Part shown: positions 1 through 6,355 of the stretch, in pieces | Layout: each line of letters starts with the position of its first letter | Numbering within the stretch: position 1 is the first letter of the stretch | Source of the DNA: Thermoplasmata archaeon | GTDB taxonomy: Archaea; Thermoplasmatota; Thermoplasmata; Thermoplasmatales; Thermoplasmataceae | Length of the DNA: 9,129 nt | Assembly (NCBI GenBank): GCA_021850745.1 | Contig: JAJZKX010000052.1 | Coordinates: 1 to 9,129, forward strand | Direction of reading: 5' to 3' | The notes under the pieces: model-generated | Databases searched by the model: none | The model's input: the letters and a program-made list of their open reading frames with translations, nothing else | What the model was told of the DNA's origin: nothing | Made by a program: the position numbers and the translations under genes

Positions 1-1
1 T

Positions 2-820
2 TCCCTAAAGGTAGATTTTGAGTATAATATATTCCTAAAGAGGATGAGAGTCTCCGAGATGGGGTCCCAGACGGTTTTCAAAATCAGTTCAGATGAATAC
101 CCGGAAATGGAAATTTTCAGAGACCTGGTAAAGATTCCTTCTGTCGCAATCGATTATAAATTCATAGAAGGCGGTTATCACAAGACTATTTTCACTTTCC
201 ACCACACTCACATGACTGATGTCTCAAGGTTCATGTTCAAAGCAAGGAAAGCTCTTGGAAATGGTTTGCCGGAGTACCTGGGCCCTAACAGGGGCATCAA
301 TTTTGTAATGCAAAAAGCACTGAAGGCGGAGAGCGTTATGGCCTTTGTCATATCCTTGAAGGCTCCGGCATCAGAATCGGAAGAAATAGACCTACTTTTT
401 TCAAGTAAGTGGACAAGGAGGCTGAGGTGCTCAAATAGCGATCTAAACAATGATTTCCTGTATCGGATCGATGCTGCCGACACCACGGGCAAGAATATAT
501 TTGAAGTGATTTCCAGGGAAGATGGAATCTACAGGGCAACCACAGCTAGTGAAATCTCCCTTTTCTATTCCAAATTGCTTTTTGAGCATTACAATCCAAT
601 GTTTTACCAGTATCACGAGTATGACGGAAATACTCTCAGGATATGTGGTGCAGTATCACAGAGTTATGTAAGGACATTGATGTATGTTGTTTATGCTTCA
701 GCAAAACGGTTTCCAAAGCTTGGAATTAAATTGTCCTACGTTGCCCCAGTTACTACAGGAAATTCTGCAATGAGACCAATTCCCGGGAATAAGGAGATTC
801 AGATAGCCAATAGCCCATAA
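2..820 (+). CDS. LGPNxG-family hypothetical protein, 5'-partial at window edge
   Basis: I do not recognise a named family. The product is homologous to the proteins at 884-1816 and 1838-2767. It shares the YLGPNRG motif (residues 78-84 counted from the ATG at 44), the preceding strand-helix stretch (GGYHKTIFTF, then a helix), and a C-terminal strand-helix-strand (NTLRICGAV to LGIKLSYV). The obvious starts are ATG 44 or ATG 59, giving a protein with about 70 fewer residues before the motif than its paralogues. However, the frame is open back to position 2, and the upstream residues (FEYNIFLKR) align with REISIFLAQ of the 884 product. I therefore think the gene begins left of the window and would be about 310-325 aa in full. 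A TATA-like run at 21-33 lies inside this extension and is the main argument for a short gene starting at 59. No signal peptide or membrane segment is seen. TAA stop at 818-820. Confidence 0.75.
   Translation, partial: SLKVDFEYNIFLKRMRVSEMGSQTVFKISSDEYPEMEIFRDLVKIPSVAIDYKFIEGGYHKTIFTFHHTHMTDVSRFMFKARKALGNGLPEYLGPNRGINFVMQKALKAESVMAFVISLKAPASESEEIDLLFSSKWTRRLRCSNSDLNNDFLYRIDAADTTGKNIFEVISREDGIYRATTASEISLFYSKLLFEHYNPMFYQYHEYDGNTLRICGAVSQSYVRTLMYVVYASAKRFPKLGIKLSYVAPVTTGNSAMRPIPGNKEIQIANSP
21..33 (+). promoter_or_regulatory. TATA-like stretch, possible promoter of a short first gene
   Basis: AGTATAATATATT resembles an archaeal box A. It would place transcription start near 52, just before the in-frame ATG at 59. 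Against this, the first gene's reading frame and its paralogue similarity both run straight through the site, so it may simply be AT-rich coding sequence. Confidence 0.25.
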
Positions 821-821
821 A

Positions 822-829
822 TTTTTTTT
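822..829 (+). terminator. oligo-T terminator after first gene
   Basis: Eight consecutive T start two bases after the TAA stop at 818-820. Runs of T on the non-template strand, without a hairpin, are the usual archaeal termination signal. The next gene has its own promoter 25 bases further on. Confidence 0.5.
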
Positions 830-854
830 GGAAAAATGCCCAATATGGGAAAGA

Positions 855-860
855 TTTAAA
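855..860 (+). promoter_or_regulatory. TATA box for the 884 gene
   Basis: TTTAAA is centred about 27 nt before the ATG at 884. That is the spacing expected if transcription begins at the start codon. No Shine-Dalgarno sequence lies in front of the ATG, which fits a leaderless mRNA. Confidence 0.6.
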
Positions 861-883
861 CGAGCTTACCAATTCAATTTATT

Positions 884-1816
884 ATGGATTTAAATGAGGT
901 AGACGCCGCTCTGGATATGCGGATCATTTATTCCATTACCGGCAACCTTCCGGTCGCGGAGTTTACCAAGAGGTTATCAATCAATCTGCAGTCTGGACTG
1001 CATTTTGGAGCTGACAGCCTTGAACTCTCATTTTTCATCCCAGAGGAACTGGCGGCAAACAGGGAAATATCCATATTTCTTGCTCAGTCAAATGCCACAA
1101 AGCAGGGAAATGTATATTTTTCAAACTTCGAAATGGCCACTGAAGACCTCCACGATAGCCTGAAAGATGCTATAGAGGACTCAAAAACCACAGTGCTTGA
1201 CAACATGGTGCTTTCCAAGGGAACTTATTACCTCTCATGCAGGTTTCATTCATCAGAACTCAAAACTGTGACGAAGAATGTCCTCAGGTTCTCTAGGAAG
1301 CTGGATGGCCTGAGCGTAAAGTATCTTGGCCCCAATCCCGGAATGAAATCCATAATGGATGATGTAAAGGAAATAACAAAGCTAAAGGAAATACTATGGC
1401 AGGCCAAAGTGCCGGGAGAAGCGCTCAAGAATTCACCATTTACACTACTTCCAGACTATTGGGTGCTAGAATCAAGATATATGACGACCGGACAAGGCGT
1501 TTCAGAACTGGTAAGAACAAAGGAAAAGATAAGGAATCCGGAGGAACACGGTATTCTGGAGCTAGTACCAGAACTGAATCTCTACGAATTCAGTTTTGGC
1601 CCTGAAGATCCATTCCTGAAAGGATTTTTTAGCTATCTTTATGAAACGAGGGTTATCCGGTTCTGCCGAATTTTCGGTTTTGATGGGGGCTATCTAAAGA
1701 TCGGTTCTCTTCTGCCTGAAGTTCTTCTTGACAATTACCTGGCTTCCATTGCGCTCCTTGCGGATCAGTTCCCTGAATGGGAAGTGTCAATGACAAAAGT
1801 CGTTGACTTCGAGTAA
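884..1816 (+). CDS. LGPNPG-family hypothetical protein, 310 aa
   Basis: Function unknown. The protein is soluble, with no signal peptide or membrane helix. The N-terminal half (about 1-160) contains a strongly conserved block, LHFGxxSLExSxFxPExLxxNR (39-60), followed by SIxLAQxNAxKQGxxYF (63-79), and ends in the YLGPNPG motif (147-153). The C-terminal half (about 170-308) ends in a strand-helix-strand pattern (LKIGSLLPEV, then a helix, then WEVSMTKV). By hand it aligns without any gap to the 309-aa product of 1838-2767, with 105 of 309 identities (34%): about 44% in the N half and 23% in the C half. The two genes face each other tail to tail, 21 bp apart. The ATG at 884 is supported by the leaderless TATA spacing and by the matching N-terminus of its paralogue (both begin MD and run colinear from residue 1). 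A sensory or ligand-binding role is possible, but nothing in the sequence proves it. Confidence 0.9.
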   Translation: MDLNEVDAALDMRIIYSITGNLPVAEFTKRLSINLQSGLHFGADSLELSFFIPEELAANREISIFLAQSNATKQGNVYFSNFEMATEDLHDSLKDAIEDSKTTVLDNMVLSKGTYYLSCRFHSSELKTVTKNVLRFSRKLDGLSVKYLGPNPGMKSIMDDVKEITKLKEILWQAKVPGEALKNSPFTLLPDYWVLESRYMTTGQGVSELVRTKEKIRNPEEHGILELVPELNLYEFSFGPEDPFLKGFFSYLYETRVIRFCRIFGFDGGYLKIGSLLPEVLLDNYLASIALLADQFPEWEVSMTKVVDFE

Positions 1817-1828
1817 TTTTAAAACCTG

Positions 1829-1835
1829 TTTTTTT
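1829..1835 (+). terminator. oligo-T terminator between convergent paralogues
   Basis: Seven T lie 13 bases after the TAA of the 884 gene, in the 21-bp gap to the stop of the opposing gene. On the other strand, a TTTTAAAATT stretch (about 1817-1824) could end the minus-strand transcript. Confidence 0.45.
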
Positions 1836-1837
1836 GG

Positions 1838-2767
1838 TTATATGTCTTCGATTTGGAGAATTTTGAGATTGAACATAGGATAACTGTCGTTTGTCATTGA
1901 GAGAACCTGAAGCAAATCTCTAGTCTGGACAGTTGGAATGGCTGTTTCAACTCTGACCTTCTCATCAGCGTAGTGCAGATGCCTTGTGAATCTGACGATC
2001 TTTTTTTCATATGACCTGAGATGGTATTCCCTGATCATTGAACCCCTGTTACTCAGAGTCATTTCATACAGGTGATCCTTTTCTGAAATTACATTGAAGC
2101 CATACTTTTTGGGGTCCTCTATCTTGTCATTAGTTCTAAAGAGCTGAGGCACAACGTCGTTCTTTGTCATGTACCTGATATCAGCGACCCATTCTTCGCC
2201 AAGAGCATTGAGGGGCGAGGACTGTAAAGAGCTTCTGGGCATGTCATATTCCCATTTCACGTTGGTAATGCTGGCTCTTGAGATACTTTCCTTGAGTATG
2301 CTATCGAGGCCCGGATTTGGCCCGAGGTATTCAACCCCGACGCCATCAAACCTTTTTGTCAGATCGAGTAACGCAGAGGAGAATTTTTCCATCTCAAGGC
2401 TGTTGAACCTCATGGATAGGAAAAAGAATCCATCTTCAAGGTATACATTGTCCAGGATCCCTGATTTTGCCCCTTGAAGGAAGAGCTGGAGTGAATCAAA
2501 AAGTCCGGATTGGGTGATTTCATTGTTTACAAAGTAGAGGTCTCCCTGTTTCCTGGCATTAGTCTGGGCTAAGAGGATTGACATGTCACGGTTTTCCACC
2601 AGTTGTTCGGGCACAAAATAAGAAAATTCCAGTGAAGAGTCGCCGAAATGCAGGGCAGACTGGAAAGAGAAGTTCAATTTCTTGGAAAACTGCGAAACAG
2701 CTTGGTTCCCCTGATATTTCAATATTAACCTAGTATCTGAGAATTTGTCAATATCCTGGGAGTCCAT
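1838..2767 (-). CDS. LGPNPG-family hypothetical protein, 309 aa
   Basis: This is a paralogue of the facing gene at 884-1816, colinear over its whole length, with YLGPNPG at the same residues (147-153). Function unknown. Its N half carries LHFGDSSLEFSYFVPEQL and then SILLAQTNARKQGDLYF. Its C-terminal segment (VRVETAIPTVQTRDLLQVL, then NLKILQI) is closer to the C-terminus of the 6356 gene (IRLMLPIPTQQTGLLLEVL, then NLKLLEV) than to that of its tail-to-tail partner. This suggests the duplication order is not simply that of neighbours. There is no signal peptide or membrane helix. The start at 2767 is supported by a TATA-like TTTTAA at -30 to -25 and by the matching N-terminus of the partner. It is transcribed in the same direction as the 2850-3335 gene, 82 bp downstream of it, but has its own promoter. 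Confidence 0.9.
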   Translation of the reverse strand: MDSQDIDKFSDTRLILKYQGNQAVSQFSKKLNFSFQSALHFGDSSLEFSYFVPEQLVENRDMSILLAQTNARKQGDLYFVNNEITQSGLFDSLQLFLQGAKSGILDNVYLEDGFFFLSMRFNSLEMEKFSSALLDLTKRFDGVGVEYLGPNPGLDSILKESISRASITNVKWEYDMPRSSLQSSPLNALGEEWVADIRYMTKNDVVPQLFRTNDKIEDPKKYGFNVISEKDHLYEMTLSNRGSMIREYHLRSYEKKIVRFTRHLHYADEKVRVETAIPTVQTRDLLQVLSMTNDSYPMFNLKILQIEDI

Positions 2768-2791
2768 AATTGCAAAGATGTTCCATTCTTC

Positions 2792-2797
2792 TTAAAA
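2792..2797 (-). promoter_or_regulatory. TATA box for the 1838-2767 gene
   Basis: Read on the minus strand this is TTTTAA, 25-30 nt before the ATG at 2767. The spacing fits a leaderless transcript, and there is no Shine-Dalgarno sequence before the ATG. Confidence 0.55.
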
Positions 2798-2816
2798 TTT
2801 ATCATAATAATAAATG

Positions 2817-2836
2817 TGCGGGCAAAATTTCCCGCA
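2817..2836 (-). terminator. GC-rich hairpin after the 2850 gene
   Basis: TGCGGG and CCCGCA form a perfect 6-bp inverted repeat around an 8-nt loop. It starts about 13 nt after the TGA stop of the minus-strand gene at 2850, and an AT-rich stretch follows. It separates that gene from the promoter of the next one. Confidence 0.45.
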
Positions 2837-2849
2837 AAATAGGGTTAAT

Positions 2850-3335
2850 TCAACTTTTGGAAAGGTTTACACTTCTGTATACCAGCGCAAGCCGGAGAAA
2901 GGGGAGGCCCTGGAACCTTTCAGGAGTGAAACTTGATGAAAGAGTGGGGTTTTTCCCATTCCGCACGAACCAGAACATTAGATCTCTTACGAGCAATGCT
3001 GCTTCGGTGGTGTCTGCAACCAATGGGTTTCTGGACCTCAAAAGCCTCTGGGTTGTGTCATCTTCAAGCTCTTCACCGAGGGAGAGTTCAATGAGAAATT
3101 CGTGGGATGGGGCCTCTTTCTGTTCTACCATGGACCCAACGAGTCCGGAAAGGTAAGACATCATCCTCTCATAGTGCTGGGACCATGGCCCATCATTGTT
3201 CCTCAATCTAGCAAGCGCAATGGAAAGTCTTCCCCTGGTCAGGAAGAATCTTTCCATCTCAGAATCATAATCCTCAACTGTGTTGGAGATTACGCAGTCA
3301 AAAGTCGGAAATTTTAGTTGGCTCTCTTCTGCCAT
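2850..3335 (-). CDS. hypothetical protein, 161 aa
   Basis: I do not recognise this protein. It looks soluble, mostly helical and rather acidic in the middle (LGEELEDD), with a Trp/Phe-rich patch (VRDLMFWFVRNG) and no membrane helix or signal peptide. No similarity to the LGPNPG family on either side is visible. An ATG at 3368 would add 11 residues, but I prefer the internal ATG at 3335: a TTTATA element lies 25-30 nt before it, the same leaderless geometry as the neighbouring genes. With the 3368 start, that element would be inside the coding sequence. A GC-rich hairpin follows the stop. The gene is divergent from the permease at 3848 and separated from it by about 500 bp. Confidence 0.65.
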   Translation of the reverse strand: MAEESQLKFPTFDCVISNTVEDYDSEMERFFLTRGRLSIALARLRNNDGPWSQHYERMMSYLSGLVGSMVEQKEAPSHEFLIELSLGEELEDDTTQRLLRSRNPLVADTTEAALLVRDLMFWFVRNGKNPTLSSSFTPERFQGLPFLRLALVYRSVNLSKS

Positions 3336-3359
3336 GTATATCTGATGTACAGTGGTAGC

Positions 3360-3365
3360 TATAAA
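3360..3365 (-). promoter_or_regulatory. TATA box deciding the start of the 2850-3335 gene
   Basis: On the minus strand this reads TTTATA and ends 25 nt before the ATG at 3335. It overlaps the first codons of the alternative longer reading (ATG at 3368), so it argues for the shorter protein. Confidence 0.5.
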
Positions 3366-3368
3366 CAT

Positions 3369-3817
3369 TGCTTTTGGCTAATCTTAAAGTAACTAAGTTC
3401 CCCTTTCCATGTAATTATTCAGTAGTTACATAGAAGATCAACTCAACAAATTATCTCCCTCTCTTAAGTTCAAATAAGAAAGCTAAAAGTTATGATAAAC
3501 AAAAGGAAGTCACCTTCTGAAGATTGGATATGATACGGTGTAAAGTACAAGGTTCTGACTTTGGAAAGTGAATTTACCTTATAAGGTCTGAAGTCTGAGC
3601 GTGTTGGGCAAAGGAATTCCCTCTTGAAGCTTATATTGGTATGCCAAGGAAGTTAAGCTAGTTGGCAGGAAGTAATTCTCTTATTTTGATTTTCCGGATT
3701 GCGAGATAGCTTTCAAAATGTTTCCCTAACGTTAATGTATCTTGTTGTTTGGTTATTTTTTACTTTATATCGAACAACGCTAATTTCAGGCTATTTCTTG
3801 TGCATCATAGCATTAGC
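3369..3817. other. long intergenic region without a gene
   Basis: No reading frame of plausible coding quality is seen on either strand; all frames are interrupted often. Items present are a C/D-box-like layout at 3492-3558, a perfect 12-bp palindrome ACCTTATAAGGT at 3576-3587, and an inverted repeat TGCCAA/TTGGCA at 3642-3667 with a 14-nt loop. There is also an AT-rich TATA-like stretch (CTTTATAT) near 3764-3771, which is too far from the permease ATG for leaderless initiation but could drive a leadered transcript. Confidence 0.5.
3492..3558 (+). ncRNA. possible C/D-box-like small RNA
   Basis: The order is box C-like ATGATAA (3492-3498), 18 nt, CTGA (3517-3520), 9 nt, ATGATAC (3530-3536), 18 nt, CTGA (3555-3558). 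The ends can pair: AAAG at 3486-3489 with CTTT at 3559-3562. This matches the C-D'-C'-D order of archaeal methylation-guide RNAs. Against it, the C boxes deviate from RTGATGA (one mismatch in the first, two in the second), and the 18-nt intervals are longer than the 12 nt typical of archaea. No guide target was identified. Confidence 0.2.
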
Positions 3818-3825
3818 TTTAAGTA
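3818..3825 (+). promoter_or_regulatory. TATA-like element for the permease gene
   Basis: TTTAAGTA is centred about 27 nt before the ATG at 3848, the leaderless spacing seen for other genes here. No Shine-Dalgarno sequence precedes that ATG. Confidence 0.45.
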
Positions 3826-3847
3826 GTGGTATACGTTAGCACGTGTC

Positions 3848-5242
3848 ATGACAGGTCAGTTAAAGAGAAACGCACTGTCCATGAGGGATGTCGTATTCCA
3901 GGGAGTTGCAGCCTCTGCACCAGCAGGAGCGGCCGTCGCGACCATGACTGGAGCCGCGGCCTTCGCCCTTGGTTCCCTGCCATTGACTGCGGTGATTGCA
4001 TTTATAGTTGTGGGATTGAATGCTTTCATTGTCAGCAGGCTCTCCCAGCATGTTGCAGGAGCTGGAGGATACTATGATTACGTTAAGAGAGGATTCGGAT
4101 CCCACGTTGGAGCCTATACTGGATGGTCCTACATAATCTACCAGGTAGGTGCCCTCTCGTTCATCGGTTTGAGCATTTCGGTGTTTGTCCCTGCTCTTCT
4201 CTCAAGTGTTTTCAATATAAACCTTCCCGGATGGCTCTGGCTCCCACTCTTGGCCGGTACGGTTGCTTTTGGATACGTGGTTTCAGTACTGGGGGTCAAA
4301 GGATCATTGAGGTATGCAGCAGTAATGGCCACAATAGAAATTATCGTCGTGGTACTGATTGGCGCTATCCTCATTTTGAAGACCCCTTCCGTGAACACTG
4401 TCCAGGTATTCACACCTAAGTTTGCGTCAGGCGGTTTCAGTGGTGTCATGCTCGGAGTTCTGTTCATGTACACGGCCTTCTCCGGCTTCGGTACCTCAAC
4501 CCCACTCGGCGAAGAGACAAAAGAAGCAAGGAAGACCATTTCCAAGGGTATAGTGATTGCAATCATAACACTAGGATTGTTCTTCATTTTCGCTGCCTAT
4601 GCTTTCACAGTTTCTTGGGGCGTTGGGAATATGGCAGCATATGCTTCCAACCTTGTGCCAGGTATTACGCTTTCCCTTTCACAGATAGGACTCTGGGCCG
4701 CAATCCTTATCACCATATTCTATGTCAACAGTATCCTTACTGACATGGTTACCTTCACAAACAGTTCGTCAAGGGTGTTGTATGCCATGGCAAAGGACGG
4801 ATTTTTCCCTGACTCTGTTTCATCAGTTCACGCAACACGAATGACCCCTCATATTGCATCAGGCATTCTGGCTCTCGTAAGTTTTGCAATAGCCGCAATC
4901 GCTACAGTTACTATGGGTGGATTCAGTGCATTCCTGTACACAGGGGTCGTGAGCACACTGGGTTCTATACTGGTGCATATGATGGCCAATGCTGCCCTTC
5001 CTAAGATTGTCAAGGACAAGAAGGCAAAAGGAACCATTGCGTACCTGGTTATCTCAGTGGCTGCAATACTGATTCTTGCGTTTGTGTTCTACGGTACTTT
5101 CATTTCCATAAGCGCCCCTGTGCTAATAGCAGCATACTCATTTGTAGGTTGGATGGCACTCGGGATAGTTTATATTGAAGTGAAGAAAAAATCCGCAAGC
5201 GTTCAGAATGCCGCACCAAGGGAAGATTTGTCAGAGGCCTAA
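3848..5242 (+). CDS. APC-family amino acid permease, 464 aa
   Basis: This is an integral membrane transporter of the amino acid-polyamine-organocation (APC) superfamily, probably importing amino acids or related amines by proton or sodium coupling. About twelve hydrophobic segments are visible, roughly at residues 15-38, 42-64, 88-116, 127-150, 155-177, 194-218, 235-258, 275-300, 334-355, 358-382, 396-416 and 420-443. Family hallmarks are the small-residue, helix-breaking SAPAG in TM1 (23-27), the loop GEETKEARKTISKG after TM6 (221-234), and SSRVLYAMAKDGFFP after TM8 (307-321). The length is normal for the family, and a short polar tail follows the last helix. The exact substrate cannot be read from the sequence. 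The ATG at 3848 fits the start of TM1 and the TATA spacing. The gene stands alone, with its own promoter and a hairpin after the stop. Confidence 0.92.
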   Translation: MTGQLKRNALSMRDVVFQGVAASAPAGAAVATMTGAAAFALGSLPLTAVIAFIVVGLNAFIVSRLSQHVAGAGGYYDYVKRGFGSHVGAYTGWSYIIYQVGALSFIGLSISVFVPALLSSVFNINLPGWLWLPLLAGTVAFGYVVSVLGVKGSLRYAAVMATIEIIVVVLIGAILILKTPSVNTVQVFTPKFASGGFSGVMLGVLFMYTAFSGFGTSTPLGEETKEARKTISKGIVIAIITLGLFFIFAAYAFTVSWGVGNMAAYASNLVPGITLSLSQIGLWAAILITIFYVNSILTDMVTFTNSSSRVLYAMAKDGFFPDSVSSVHATRMTPHIASGILALVSFAIAAIATVTMGGFSAFLYTGVVSTLGSILVHMMANAALPKIVKDKKAKGTIAYLVISVAAILILAFVFYGTFISISAPVLIAAYSFVGWMALGIVYIEVKKKSASVQNAAPREDLSEA

Positions 5243-5259
5243 TTTTTAAAAAAAGATCC

Positions 5260-5275
5260 GGGAGATCACTCTCCC
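5260..5275 (+). terminator. hairpin after the permease gene
   Basis: GGGAGA and TCTCCC pair perfectly around a TCAC loop, 17 nt after the TAA stop. A T5 run (5243-5247) lies directly after the stop codon. Either could end the permease transcript. Confidence 0.4.
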
Positions 5276-5373
5276 CAAATACTTTTATAAACATTGGCAG
5301 GCATTTCCAGGAATTGGACTGTTTATGCGAAAATTCGTTCTGATCGGAGTCAACACATATAAGTAACCTGCCA

Positions 5374-5394
5374 TATATGTTTTATTAACAGGTG
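5374..5394 (+). promoter_or_regulatory. TATA-like and ribosome-binding elements of ctaB
   Basis: A TATATG element (about 5374-5379, centred about 26 nt before the TTG) could start transcription at the start codon. A second candidate, TATAAG, lies at 5359-5364 and would give a short leader. AGGTG at 5390-5394, 7 nt before the TTG at 5402, is a reasonable Shine-Dalgarno sequence and supports the TTG start with a leadered mRNA. Confidence 0.4.
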
Positions 5395-5401
5395 CCACTA
5401 C

Positions 5402-6262
5402 TTGAAATTCTCTGAATTTATCAGGATGGCAAGCTCAGATATTGAGTTCATAGTGGTGATTTCAATTTTAGCTGGATTGCTGTCTTACCCTGGCCACCAC
5501 TTTTCATTCGTAGTTCTTGGTTCTATTACAGTTGCAGGATTCTTGTCATCTGCTTCAGCCACTATCTTCAATAATCTGTATGATTCGGGTATCGACTCCA
5601 ACATGAAAAGAACACAATACAGAACAGCAATTATTGAGAGGAATCGTAAAACTTTCCTGGTAAGTTCCACCATAATGTTCCTATTGGCTCTATCAATATC
5701 TTTTGTATTTGACGGTGCTCGCAGTGCTGAATTCCTACTCTTTGGTTTCTTGTCATATGTCGTTCTGTACACAATAATACTAAAGCGGAGAACACGCTGG
5801 AGCATGGTGATTGGGGGCATATCTGCAAGCTTTTCCATTCTTGCAGGATGGTATGCAGCAGGTAATGCAATTAACGCTCTTGCCGTGTACCTCGTACTAC
5901 TTGTTTTTGCATGGATTCCTTTTCACTTTTGGTCATTTGCAGCATCACACAATGAAGACTATAAAAGTGCAAAGATCCCAATGCTTCCTGCTGTGGTTGG
6001 CCTGAGGAGAGGTTCTCACATATTGCTCATTAATGCAATAGTTCTGACCACAATTGCATCCATTTATGCATGGTTTGGCGGTTTTAACAGTCTAGCCTGG
6101 CTTATTGCTATTACCATCATCATATCCGGATTTCTAATATTGGTCTCAATATATGCAGCTATCGGAGAAAAACTGGAGACCAAATTTTCCTGGGTCTACA
6201 TATTTTCGCACATCTATATCTCCTTGGCATTGATTTCAGCAATCCTGGGAAGTTTCCTTTAA
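5402..6262 (+). CDS. ctaB: protoheme IX farnesyltransferase (heme O synthase), UbiA family
   Basis: This membrane prenyltransferase adds a farnesyl group to heme B to give heme O, the precursor of heme A and a cofactor of haem-copper terminal oxidases. The family signature is clear: NNLYDSGIDSNMKRT (57-71) matches the NxxxDxxxD...M.RT motif that binds the prenyl diphosphate through Mg2+. LYTIILKRRTRWSMVIGGI (122-140) and FHFWSFAASHNEDYKSAKIPMLP (174-196) are characteristic of heme O synthases rather than other UbiA enzymes. Seven to nine hydrophobic helices span the 286 aa, close to the usual length of 280-300. The TTG at 5402 has a Shine-Dalgarno sequence; an internal ATG at 5426 is the alternative. 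No oxidase or heme A synthase gene lies within the window. The neighbouring permease is probably a separate transcript. Confidence 0.93.
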   Translation: MKFSEFIRMASSDIEFIVVISILAGLLSYPGHHFSFVVLGSITVAGFLSSASATIFNNLYDSGIDSNMKRTQYRTAIIERNRKTFLVSSTIMFLLALSISFVFDGARSAEFLLFGFLSYVVLYTIILKRRTRWSMVIGGISASFSILAGWYAAGNAINALAVYLVLLVFAWIPFHFWSFAASHNEDYKSAKIPMLPAVVGLRRGSHILLINAIVLTTIASIYAWFGGFNSLAWLIAITIIISGFLILVSIYAAIGEKLETKFSWVYIFSHIYISLALISAILGSFL

Positions 6263-6273
6263 TTGGAAGGAAA

Positions 6274-6287
6274 AAAGGGGACCCTTT
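6274..6287 (+). terminator. short inverted repeat after ctaB
   Basis: AAAGGG-GA-CCCTTT begins 11 nt after the ctaB stop, and a T-rich stretch (ATTTTTAATA, from about 6301) follows it. This could be a weak terminator before the next promoter. Confidence 0.3.
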
Positions 6288-6320
6288 CGGTTTCATGCAT
6301 ATTTTTAATATGAAAAGTGA

Positions 6321-6328
6321 TTTATATA
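6321..6328 (+). promoter_or_regulatory. TATA box for the 6356 gene
   Basis: TTTATATA is a strong archaeal box A. It predicts transcription start near 6350, giving a leader of about 5 nt before the ATG at 6356. Confidence 0.6.
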
Positions 6329-6355
6329 TGCCCAGCCTTAGAAAACAATTGAGAG

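Noticed and set aside
884..2767. Assignment of the LGPNPG proteins to bacterio-opsin-activator (HTH-10) regulators
   Set aside because: The alternating strand-helix layout recalls the sensor part of those archaeal regulators, but I see no C-terminal helix-turn-helix, and the resemblance cannot be shown from the sequence alone.
2770..3156. 128-codon plus-strand frame opposite the 2850-3335 gene
   Set aside because: It has no promoter or recognisable domain. The opposite strand has a leaderless promoter, a hairpin after the stop and better amino-acid composition.
3440..3840. Possible decayed transposase or membrane protein gene in the intergenic region
   Set aside because: One frame gives short stretches that look protein-like or hydrophobic, but stops are as frequent as expected by chance and no family motif or terminal repeats are seen.
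4138..4587. 149-codon frame antisense to the permease gene
   Set aside because: It lies entirely within the strongly supported permease and mirrors its codons. The permease frame shows clear transmembrane helices and family motifs.
5324..5365. 13-codon frame (MRKFVLIGVNTYK) between the permease and ctaB genes, behind a TATA-like TTTTATAA
   Set aside because: Too short to judge and without any supporting feature; the TATA-like stretch alone is not enough.
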